Both the position numbers and the translations under genes were made by a program. This document shows, one piece after another, positions 1-4,699 of a DNA stretch of 5,002 nt (its first letter is position 1; the number at the start of each line of letters is the position of its first letter). Source of the DNA: an uncultured bacterium (GTDB lineage Bacteria; Omnitrophota; Gorgyraeia; Gorgyraeales; Gorgyraeaceae); contig CAJVXD010000105.1 in assembly GCA_913009675.1 (NCBI GenBank), positions 1 through 5,002 of the forward strand. Reading direction: 5' to 3'. The notes under the pieces are model-generated. The model saw only the letters and a program-made list of their open reading frames with translations, ran no database searches and was not told the origin of the DNA.

Positions 1-38
1 GATCTACACTCTTTCCCTACACGACGCTCTTCCGATCT
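1..38 (+). other. Illumina TruSeq universal (P5) adapter remnant, not biological
   Basis: The first 38 bases match the 3' part of the Illumina TruSeq universal adapter, from its GATCTACAC segment through the read-1 primer site ending in CTCTTCCGATCT. The natural insert starts at 39. This is sequencing-library contamination that stayed in the assembly. Nothing in these bases should be annotated as genomic, and the gene that follows is cut here. Confidence 0.98.
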
Positions 39-40
39 TA

Positions 41-394
41 GCTCCGCTGATAGATTGTATCTTTCTGTTATTGATATTTTTCCTCCTTACCTCAAATTTT
101 ATATTTCAATCCGGAATAAAGATAGACCTTCCCAAGGCCGTAACAAGCCAGGTAGTGCAGGAAAATACACTTGTAATAACAGTAACATCAGATAATAGAT
201 TTTATCTTAATGAGTCGCCTATCACCTTTGTTGAGTTAAAGAGCAAGCTGAGACATGCAGCCGATAAGAAAAGACCTATTTTGATAAAGGCGGATAGAGA
301 CGTAGAACTAGGCAGGGTCGTCAGTATATGGGATTTTTGCAGGGATATCGGTGTGAGACAGATAAATATAGCGACGAATCAGGAGATAAAATAG
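41..394 (+). CDS. exbD: ExbD/TolR-family biopolymer transport protein, 5'-truncated
   Basis: This is the 3' part of an ExbD/TolR gene. The open frame runs through position 41 up to the adapter, giving 117 residues that begin APLIDCIFLLLIFFLLTS. This is the family's single transmembrane helix with its hallmark aspartate (codon at 53-55), the residue thought to take part in proton translocation in ExbD/TolR/MotB-type motors. The TTG at 71 is a plain leucine codon inside this helix, not a start. After the helix comes the typical IDLPKA segment and a compact periplasmic domain (about residues 35-117) with the usual VTSDNRFYLN strand and the pattern PILIKADRDVELGRVVSIWDFCRDIGV. Only some 10-25 N-terminal residues appear to be missing. 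Family knowledge: ExbD works with ExbB and TonB in the inner membrane to use proton-motive force. A TonB-like gene follows 209 bp downstream; ExbB is probably upstream, beyond the edge. TolR is the main alternative, but the TonB neighbour favours ExbD. Confidence 0.92.
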   Translation, partial: APLIDCIFLLLIFFLLTSNFIFQSGIKIDLPKAVTSQVVQENTLVITVTSDNRFYLNESPITFVELKSKLRHAADKKRPILIKADRDVELGRVVSIWDFCRDIGVRQINIATNQEIK

Positions 395-512
395 GGATCT
401 TTAGAACCCGGATTGCAAATAAGCAATAATGACCGAATGAGTGACAACCTGAGCATAATATCGATGCAGGCTATTAGGAAATCGGGTAATTAGGGACAGG
501 AGAAGAGGATAT

Positions 513-542
513 TTGAAGATTAGGGATAGAGATAGTTATTAA
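513..542 (+). promoter_or_regulatory. Possible weak sigma-70 promoter upstream of the TonB-like gene
   Basis: TTGAAG at 513-518 and TATTAA at 537-542 are separated by 18 bp, a loose match to -35/-10 elements. The 209-bp gap between exbD and the TonB-like gene leaves room for a separate promoter. The region is AT-rich, so such a match could be chance. I see no convincing coding sequence in 395-603. Confidence 0.22.
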
Positions 543-558
543 CATGCAAGTCCCTGAT

Positions 559-596
559 ATCCCAAACCTCGGCAACTGGAATTTGTGAGTTGGGAT
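559..596 (+). promoter_or_regulatory. Hairpin covering the ribosome-binding region of the TonB-like gene
   Basis: ATCCCAA (559-565) pairs perfectly with TTGGGAT (590-596). After a 2-nt bulge, CTC (568-570) pairs with GAG (587-589), leaving a 16-nt loop. The right arm contains GGGA (592-595), the only Shine-Dalgarno-like stretch before the ATG at 604. Folding in the mRNA would hide it. No T-run follows, so it is not an intrinsic terminator. A role in translation control is inference. Confidence 0.45.
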
Positions 597-603
597 TTAA
601 GCT

Positions 604-1284
604 ATGTTATTTAAAGACCGTAATCTCAACATCGCCATACTTATTTCCGTATCCTGCCACCTAATCTTTATATTGTTAATAAGGCCGACATTCGCCTCAG
701 TAGAACTAAAGAAGAATCCCGTTGCGATCTCTTTCTTGGGTTCTATCCTGGAGGAGATTGTTGCCGTACCGGATAGAACCTTTAATCCAGAGAAATTATC
801 CTTTATGCAAAAGGTGCAGCGTGATAGTGTCAGTTTGAAAAGGTTTACTTTGACTCCACCGGGGATTATTGCGCAAAGAATGAATCTACAGGGTGAGAAA
901 GGAAACTATCCTATCCCTCGGAATAAGTATGAGATAGCAAGTTTGATCCAGAAATATAAAGCCAGGGAAAGCAATAAGATCAAGTTTAAAGATTTTATCA
1001 TAACAGGAGAGGCCAGGAACAGGATAGTTTTATATAGGCCGAAGCTCCCCGTCATATCTATCTTCCCTCCTCATTTTAGTTTGCATTATATAATAGCCGT
1101 AAGATTCAGGATATCGGCCCAGGGGTTTGTCGAGAGACCGGAATGCATCATATCAAGCGGTTCCCCCGAGATAGACACAATAGCACTCAGATATATAAGG
1201 AGATGGCAATTTGTCCCTTCTTATGATGAGGATAGAGGGAATAGCCAGGAGGGAGTAGTGCGTATCAGGTTCAATGCGTCATGA
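604..1284 (+). CDS. TonB-family energy transducer protein
   Basis: A 226-residue inner-membrane-anchored protein. Residues 9-26 form one transmembrane helix with the S-x3-H motif (Ser15, His19), matching the Ser/His pair in the TonB anchor that contacts ExbB-ExbD. The middle part (about 27-155) is a periplasmic spacer, basic and without the EP/KP proline-rich repeats of enterobacterial TonB. Residues from about 155 to 226 form a TonB C-terminal domain: VRFRISAQGFVERPECI, then SSGSPEIDTIALRYIRRWQF with the typical SSG-x-P-x-(I/L)D and W-x-F-x-P pattern, and the closing VVRIRFNAS strand. In the family this domain binds the TonB box of outer-membrane receptors. The ATG at 604 is chosen because the helix follows at once; only a weak GGGA lies 8 nt upstream, inside a hairpin. 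Its stop overlaps the next start (ATGA). The sequence does not show which receptor it serves, so no specific gene symbol is given. Confidence 0.88.
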   Translation: MLFKDRNLNIAILISVSCHLIFILLIRPTFASVELKKNPVAISFLGSILEEIVAVPDRTFNPEKLSFMQKVQRDSVSLKRFTLTPPGIIAQRMNLQGEKGNYPIPRNKYEIASLIQKYKARESNKIKFKDFIITGEARNRIVLYRPKLPVISIFPPHFSLHYIIAVRFRISAQGFVERPECIISSGSPEIDTIALRYIRRWQFVPSYDEDRGNSQEGVVRIRFNAS

Positions 1285-1535
1285 TAAAGATAGAGTTTTC
1301 TCTGGCAATTGCCCTGTATTTGATTTTAATAATTTGTATTATTTTTATATGTTGGATAGTTATTGAAAGTAGAAAAGATAGGCCTGGTTTATTTTCTTCG
1401 GAGAGGGATTTCTTCTGGCAGTGCGATACATGCACCTATCTATACGTGGATTCTAAACACGCTGTCATTTCTCAGTGCCCTAGATGCGGGAGTTATAATA
1501 AAAAGGAGGAGACTCTAAACAAAGACACGCCGTAG
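1281..1535 (+). CDS. Small membrane-anchored zinc-ribbon protein, function unknown
   Basis: An 84-residue protein. Residues about 7-28 are a strongly hydrophobic helix (ALYLILIICIIFICWIVI). A short charged segment follows (ESRKDRP), then a four-cysteine ribbon: C48-x2-C51 (CDTC) and C66-x2-C69 (CPRC), 14 residues apart and with a following glycine, as in rubredoxin-like or zinc-ribbon knuckles. The positive charges after the helix suggest a cytoplasmic ribbon and outside N-terminus. The start ATG at 1281 shares bases with the TonB-like gene's TGA (ATGA), so it is probably translated by coupling and belongs to the same transcript. I do not recognise a named family. The ribbon could bind Zn or Fe as a structural or redox-sensing module. 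An operon with a TonB-type gene suggests a link to the cell envelope or metal uptake, but this is inference. Confidence 0.75.
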   Translation: MIKIEFSLAIALYLILIICIIFICWIVIESRKDRPGLFSSERDFFWQCDTCTYLYVDSKHAVISQCPRCGSYNKKEETLNKDTP

Positions 1536-1545
1536 GAACTAAATT

Positions 1546-1641
1546 ATGATTACGCAGATTTAAAAAATAGATTGCATAGATTAAAACTTTACCCGTGCAA
1601 TCTTAATCATGTCTTCCATGGGCAGTAATCTGTGCAATCAT
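1546..1641. repeat. Palindromic intergenic repeat built from GATTRCRCAGATT-like units
   Basis: Four imperfect copies of a unit resembling GATTRCRCAGATT lie between two genes: forward at about 1548-1560 and 1570-1582, and reverse at about 1595-1608 and 1626-1639. The outer pair (1546-1561 with 1626-1641) matches at 13 of 16 positions. The inner pair is a perfect 8-bp inverted repeat, AGATTGCA (1569-1576) with TGCAATCT (1596-1603). Transcripts could form a long cruciform-like hairpin. This kind of AATCTGTGCAATC element is reminiscent of interspersed palindromic (REP-like) repeats, but copy number in the genome cannot be seen here. It is not followed by a T-run on either strand. Confidence 0.7.
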
Positions 1642-1657
1642 TTTAAGGGGGGATGAT

Positions 1658-1906
1658 ATGCCTGATGAAAAATTACCGATAGCACCGCCTTTGAAGGTAT
1701 TGGACTACAGGACTATTAGCAAAGGATTTGGTTGGTGGTCTGCAGTAGTACTGATTGAATCATGGGGCAATAAGCGTTTATGCTTGTATCTCTGGCAGAA
1801 ATCAGACAACGGGTGGAAGAGAAAACAAAAATATACCATACATAGCCAGGAGCGGTGGAGATTGATATCTGAATCAATAGAGGAATTAATAGAAGAATTG
1901 CAATAG
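1658..1906 (+). CDS. Conserved-looking small hypothetical protein (82 aa)
   Basis: A real gene is supported by a very strong ribosome binding site, AAGGGGGG at 1645-1652, 5 nt before the ATG, and by natural-looking composition. The protein has no signal peptide or transmembrane helix and is probably cytoplasmic. It starts with a proline-rich tail (residues 1-12). A compact beta-rich section follows with many aromatics (FGWWSAVVLIESWGNKRL, then CLYLWQKSDNGWKRKQKYTI). It ends in an acidic amphipathic helix (residues about 64-82, RWRLISESIEELIEELQ). The five tryptophans and the strand-turn-strand pattern suggest a small folded domain, perhaps for nucleic-acid or protein binding. I do not recognise the family and do not assign a function. 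It lies alone between two repeat-containing gaps, and no clear promoter is visible. Confidence 0.7.
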   Translation: MPDEKLPIAPPLKVLDYRTISKGFGWWSAVVLIESWGNKRLCLYLWQKSDNGWKRKQKYTIHSQERWRLISESIEELIEELQ

Positions 1907-1963
1907 GCGTAGTTGTTTTTATTGTGCGGGTCCATTTTAATTTAACGGGGATGATGGCAGTTT

Positions 1964-2133
1964 CCCTCAAGCCGGGCAGCAGGGCGTTGAAGGCAGTTCG
2001 GCCAAAAGATATGTTGTTTGTAGGTCTGGGCCTCACTCTTTTTTATTTTGACAGGCAGGCTTTTTAGTTGTTCGTTGATTATATGTTTCGCAAAATAAAG
2101 AAGCCTTCAACACCCTGCTGTCTGGCTTGAGGG
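1964..2133. repeat. 31-nt near-perfect inverted repeat around a 108-nt spacer
   Basis: The left arm (1964-1994) begins CCCTCAAGCC and the right arm (2103-2133) ends GGCTTGAGGG. The reverse complement of the right arm matches the left arm at 28 of 31 positions. In a + strand transcript two of the three differences become G-U pairs, so only one true mismatch remains. The 108-nt spacer (1995-2102) is AT-rich, has no convincing gene, and contains a TTGACA at 2048-2053 without a good -10. No T-run follows either arm, so it is not a standard terminator. It could be a small non-autonomous mobile element with 31-nt terminal inverted repeats, or a long structured RNA in the leader of the prepilin-like gene. 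I see no target-site duplication flanking it. Confidence 0.75.
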
Positions 2134-2135
2134 CC

Positions 2136-2179
2136 GAGCAAAGCTCCTAACAGTGAAAGCCATGTCCGTAAGGACATGG
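2136..2179 (+). promoter_or_regulatory. Two compact stem-loops in the leader of the prepilin-like gene
   Basis: GAGC-AAA-GCTC (2136-2146) is a short hairpin. Thirteen bases on, CCATGTCC-GTAA-GGACATGG (2160-2179) is a perfect 8-bp stem closed by a GNRA-type tetraloop. It ends 20 nt before the preferred ATG at 2200 and just before the AAGAGG ribosome binding site (2188-2193). CTTG (2127-2130) and CAAG (2187-2190) could pair to close the domain, with CAAG overlapping the binding site. This resembles a cis-regulatory RNA, but I cannot match it to a known riboswitch class. Confidence 0.45.
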
Positions 2180-2199
2180 GAATCTACAAGAGGTTTAGT

Positions 2200-2565
2200 A
2201 TGCGTACGAGTTTTACTAATAAAGGGATTGCTCTTTTTGTAGCATTAGCTCTGCTGTTTTTGTTATCGGCGACTGTTATTACTGTGTTCTTGACCGCTTA
2301 TAATCATACCAATGCCACTGAGAATCTCTCAAGGAGGATGAGGGCCGTAATGTTTGCCGAGGCAGGGCTAAATTATGCTAGATGGCAGCTCAGGAATGAC
2401 AGCAGTTATTCCGGGGATGTTTTTAGCGCTGGTTCGGGCGTCCTTTCAGACTTACCTGCCGGAAGCGGGTGGAATATGACTATAACGGTGGATGATTATC
2501 CTGCTTCGGGAGGTAAAAGGATAAGGTCCAAGGTGGATTATCCTAAGGCCGCAGTTATTCCATAG
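2200..2565 (+). CDS. Prepilin-like protein with PilX-type N-terminus, short (121 aa)
   Basis: The start at 2200 is preferred. It has AAGAGG (2188-2193) 6 nt upstream, while the in-frame ATG at 2176 lies inside the 3' strand of a hairpin and has no binding site. From 2200 the protein has a short basic leader, MRTSFTNKG. A hydrophobic helix follows (IALFVALALLFLLSATVITVFLTA, about residues 10-33, named here in parts: IALFVALALL then FLLSATVITV). The K-G/I-A-L junction suits a prepilin peptidase cut after Gly9. The usual Glu at mature position 5 is Val, as is typical for PilX/GspK-like minor pseudopilins. The stretch FAEAGLNYARWQL after the helix is characteristic of PilX-type N-terminal regions. 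The rest (about 66-121) is a short beta-rich tail. At 121 aa it is shorter than most PilX proteins, which suggests a minor form or a truncated gene. I see no continuation in another frame. Inferred role: minor pseudopilin of the type IV filament system encoded downstream. Confidence 0.75.
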   Translation: MRTSFTNKGIALFVALALLFLLSATVITVFLTAYNHTNATENLSRRMRAVMFAEAGLNYARWQLRNDSSYSGDVFSAGSGVLSDLPAGSGWNMTITVDDYPASGGKRIRSKVDYPKAAVIP

Positions 2566-2578
2566 ACACAAGGTTGCA

Positions 2579-2598
2579 GCAGGCCTTAGCCTGTCTTT
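2579..2598 (+). terminator. Possible weak intrinsic terminator after the prepilin-like gene
   Basis: CAGGC (2580-2584) pairs with GCCTG (2589-2593) around a CTTA loop, extended by one G-U pair, and is followed by CTTTCATT. The stem is short and the U-tract poor, so termination would be inefficient. Its place 14 nt after the stop codon and about 100 bp before a strong promoter supports the call. Confidence 0.3.
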
Positions 2599-2691
2599 CA
2601 TTATAAGAAAGCTCATAGCCGATAGTCAATAAAACCCTATGAACTGTAAGTCATAAGCTAAACAGATTACTCCCCTTATTTTTCCCCTGCC

Positions 2692-2720
2692 TTGACAAAG
2701 TAAATTCTTTATGGTATATT
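2692..2720 (+). promoter_or_regulatory. Near-consensus sigma-70 promoter for the helix-turn-helix/pilMN operon
   Basis: A perfect -35 box TTGACA (2692-2697) is followed, after exactly 17 bp, by TATATT (2715-2720), which differs from the TATAAT consensus at one position. Transcription would start near 2727, leaving an untranslated leader of about 130 nt before the ATG at 2859. It is the best promoter match in the window and lies in the gap between the prepilin-like gene and the pilus operon. Confidence 0.8.
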
Positions 2721-2750
2721 TTATTTTACCTTGCTCTAAGTAAATGTATA

Positions 2751-2824
2751 TAGGTCAGATGGGTCTGCTTTAGACGGCTTATTTGACTCTATCCTGCAAG
2801 GGAATCGCCTTTGGCGATGACCTT
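2751..2824 (+). promoter_or_regulatory. Structured 5' leader of the helix-turn-helix/pilMN transcript
   Basis: The leader folds into two adjacent domains. In the first, TAGGTCA (2751-2757) pairs with TGAC-T-CTA (2784-2791) through a single bulged T, enclosing an inner GTCT-GCTTT-AGAC hairpin (2763-2775). In the second, AAGG (2798-2801) pairs with CCTT (2821-2824) and ATCGCC (2804-2809) with GGCGAT (2813-2818) around a TTT loop. The GA/GA facing each other between the two stems could form tandem sheared G-A pairs. No T-run follows. The AAGGAG binding site (2845-2850) lies 21 nt on. I do not recognise a riboswitch family; a regulatory role is inferred. Confidence 0.45.
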
Positions 2825-2858
2825 AAAGATATGGAATTTAATCCAAGGAGCGTAATAG

Positions 2859-3047
2859 ATGTCTAGATTGATGGATACGGATGAATTGGCCAGATATCTT
2901 AAGCTAGAGAAACAGACTATCTACAATTGGCTTCATCAGAAGAAGATCTCAGGCATAAAGGTAGGGCATGTCTGGAGGTTCGATAAGAAGGCGATTGATA
3001 GATGGTTGGATTCTCATATAATAGAGGCCAAGGGAAAAACAAAATAA
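2859..3047 (+). CDS. Excisionase/MerR-type helix-turn-helix DNA-binding protein
   Basis: A 62-residue protein that is almost entirely one winged helix-turn-helix of the excisionase type (HTH_17-like). The order is MDTDELARYLKLEKQTIYNW (residues 5-24, helix-turn-helix with the usual ELA-x-YL and T-x-Y-x-W pattern), then the wing KISGIKVGHVWRFDKKAIDRWL. A short basic tail ends the protein. The start is well set by AAGGAG 8 nt upstream. It is first in a transcript driven by the promoter at 2692-2720, and its stop is only 12 bp before pilMN, whose binding site overlaps the stop. No integrase, recombinase or phage gene is nearby, so an excisionase role is unlikely. A small transcription factor controlling the pilus operon is the better inference. 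Targets cannot be read from the sequence; DNA binding is well supported by the motif. Confidence 0.88.
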   Translation: MSRLMDTDELARYLKLEKQTIYNWLHQKKISGIKVGHVWRFDKKAIDRWLDSHIIEAKGKTK

Positions 3048-3059
3048 GGGAATTACGAA

Positions 3060-4673
3060 ATGGCTAAAAATATTCTTTCTATATTCAGTGGGAGGAAGGT
3101 CACGGGTTTATATATAGCTCCCAATACTATTGATTTGGTGATCCTCAAGAAGACATTGAAGGGTCCCAGGCTTATTAAATTTGCCCAGGTCCCTATATAT
3201 CCCAAGAAGGAAGGTGTCGACGAAGAGATAATCCCTGCTATCAAATCCTCGGATGAACAAGGCGTAGATTCAAAGAAGACCAGAGAGAAGACCAGAGATG
3301 ATTATATAGTTGAGGCAATAAAGAGGCTCTTTAAAGAAAATAAGCTGAAGCCCTGCAATGTGATTACTGCGATACCTAGCGAGGAGGCTATGGTGCGTTA
3401 TTTTCAGATGCCAAGGATCCCAAAGCAGGAATGGCATTCAGCAATAAATTTTGAGGCAAAACGTTATATACCTTTCCGCATAGAAGATGTAGCCTCTGAT
3501 TATCAGGTAATTCAGAGCAAGACCTCTCCTCGCAACATGGATGTGGTTTTCACAGCCGTTAAAGAGAACAATATAGGACATCTTATAAATCTGCTTGAAA
3601 AGGCAGGCCTAAGGCCAGTTATCATAGAACCTACTCCTTTCAGCTTTATGAGGGCGTTTAACGCAGCTGAGCAGATAAGCCGTAAGATTAACACAGCCAT
3701 AGTCAATATAAATGAAAGGGCAGCCAATATCACTATACTAAGACGCGGTATTCCCTATATTATTAGAGATATCCCTTTGGAAAGAGATAACCCTGAGGAC
3801 CCATCTATTGAACCTATGTTTGAGAGACTGCTTGCAGAGATAAAACTTTCATTCGATTTCTATGAAAAACAGTTCCCATCCGAGGTTATAGATAAAATAA
3901 TTATTTATAGCCATGTGCCTCTTGAAAACTGGCATGAGTTAGTGGGAAAAGAATTGCAGATACCTGTAGAGGTAGGGGATCCCCTCAGGGGAATAAGGGT
4001 TAAGAAGGGCGTGGTTCCACCCGGCCTTGCCATAGCCTTTGGCCTGGCCCTCCGCGGGATATCCGAATCATTTATAGATATAAACCTATATAAGGAAAGG
4101 ATGCTTGTTTACAAGCGCAAGGAGTTATTTTTAAGGACGATATTTTTGGAGGCCTCAGTCGCGATATTCGTGTTAATAATATTAAAGATATTATGTATAA
4201 AGGCAATCAGCCCTCTTAGAGACGAATTGGACCGCACTCTGTCCGAAAGACCAAAGATAGAGGTAGGTATAAAAGGAGAGAAGATGGCTGAATTGGAGAG
4301 GGCGAAGAATAAGATCTCTTCGGAGAAAGATCTAATGGAGAATATAATATCGCACAGGACCTATTTCACAAGCAGGTTAAAGGAACTCGCCAGGCTTACC
4401 CCTTCCAATATATGGCTGACAGAACTAAGTTTTGAGGAAAGAGAAGATAAAAAAGATATCTCGCGGGTAATAAGGCGGTTTGATATAAAGGGCTATTGTC
4501 TTATAAGCAGAGGCGGAGCAGGGGCAGGCACCGTTAATAATTTTTTGATGGATTTAAAGGAAAATGATGACATAAAAAAGGGCCTGAGCAAGGCGAATAT
4601 AATATCTGTTAAAAAGACAGAGATAGAGAATGAAGAGGTTGCCGGTTTTGAAATACTGTTTACCGGCCCCTGA
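3060..4673 (+). CDS. pilM: PilM-PilN fusion, type IV pilus inner-membrane platform protein
   Basis: A 537-residue protein joining two normally separate proteins. Residues 1 to about 333 are PilM-like (actin/FtsA-like fold). They include AIPSEEAMVRYFQMPRIP (104-121), FEAKRYIPF (131-139), AGLRPVIIEPTPFSFMRAFN (182-201) and the late GLAIAFGLALRG (322-333). From about 338 to the end it is PilN-like: the FIDINLYKER segment (338-347) resembles the PilN INLLP tail that normally binds PilM. Next are a transmembrane helix (about 360-383), a coiled-coil-like charged stretch (386-440), and the periplasmic domain with LKELARLTPSNIWLTELSFE (440-459) and a final beta-rich part. This domain order equals that of GspL of type II secretion. 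The phosphate-binding motifs look degenerate: DIG-x-S is replaced by YIAPN (18-22), and the second motif's DIG is NIN (216-218). The start at 3060 has AAGGGAA overlapping the previous stop. Family knowledge: PilM-PilN-PilO form the cytoplasmic/inner-membrane alignment complex of type IV pili. A PilO-like gene follows after 26 bp. Confidence 0.88.
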   Translation: MAKNILSIFSGRKVTGLYIAPNTIDLVILKKTLKGPRLIKFAQVPIYPKKEGVDEEIIPAIKSSDEQGVDSKKTREKTRDDYIVEAIKRLFKENKLKPCNVITAIPSEEAMVRYFQMPRIPKQEWHSAINFEAKRYIPFRIEDVASDYQVIQSKTSPRNMDVVFTAVKENNIGHLINLLEKAGLRPVIIEPTPFSFMRAFNAAEQISRKINTAIVNINERAANITILRRGIPYIIRDIPLERDNPEDPSIEPMFERLLAEIKLSFDFYEKQFPSEVIDKIIIYSHVPLENWHELVGKELQIPVEVGDPLRGIRVKKGVVPPGLAIAFGLALRGISESFIDINLYKERMLVYKRKELFLRTIFLEASVAIFVLIILKILCIKAISPLRDELDRTLSERPKIEVGIKGEKMAELERAKNKISSEKDLMENIISHRTYFTSRLKELARLTPSNIWLTELSFEEREDKKDISRVIRRFDIKGYCLISRGGAGAGTVNNFLMDLKENDDIKKGLSKANIISVKKTEIENEEVAGFEILFTGP

Positions 4674-4699
4674 ATGCGCAGCGCGAGGGTTAATTTGCC

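Noticed and set aside
1546..1641. CRISPR array
   Set aside because: Units are short, degenerate, in both orientations, and without regular spacers; this is a palindromic repeat.
1705..2036. Two overlapping reverse-strand open frames (to 1935 and 2036)
   Set aside because: They lie opposite the 82-aa gene and the inverted-repeat arm, have no ribosome binding site, and have unnatural composition. The forward gene with AAGGGGGG explains the region better.
2048..2076. Promoter based on TTGACA at 2048-2053
   Set aside because: At 17-18 bp spacing the -10 would be TTCGTT or TCGTTG, which does not resemble TATAAT.
1964..2133. Rho-independent terminator
   Set aside because: The stem is very long with a 108-nt spacer and no T-run follows on either strand.
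2127..2190. Known c-di-GMP-I (GEMM) riboswitch
   Set aside because: GCAAAGC and CCTAA pieces are present, but the GGCAAACC half and the ordered P1/P2 core are not, so the class cannot be assigned.
2176..2199. Earlier in-frame ATG at 2176 for the prepilin-like gene
   Set aside because: It sits inside the 3' strand of a perfect hairpin and has no binding site, while the ATG at 2200 has AAGAGG at good spacing and yields a typical short prepilin leader.
3053..3244. Reverse-strand open frame opposite the start of pilMN
   Set aside because: Shadow of the strongly supported PilM-like coding frame. The 73-codon reverse frame at 3512-3733 is rejected for the same reason.
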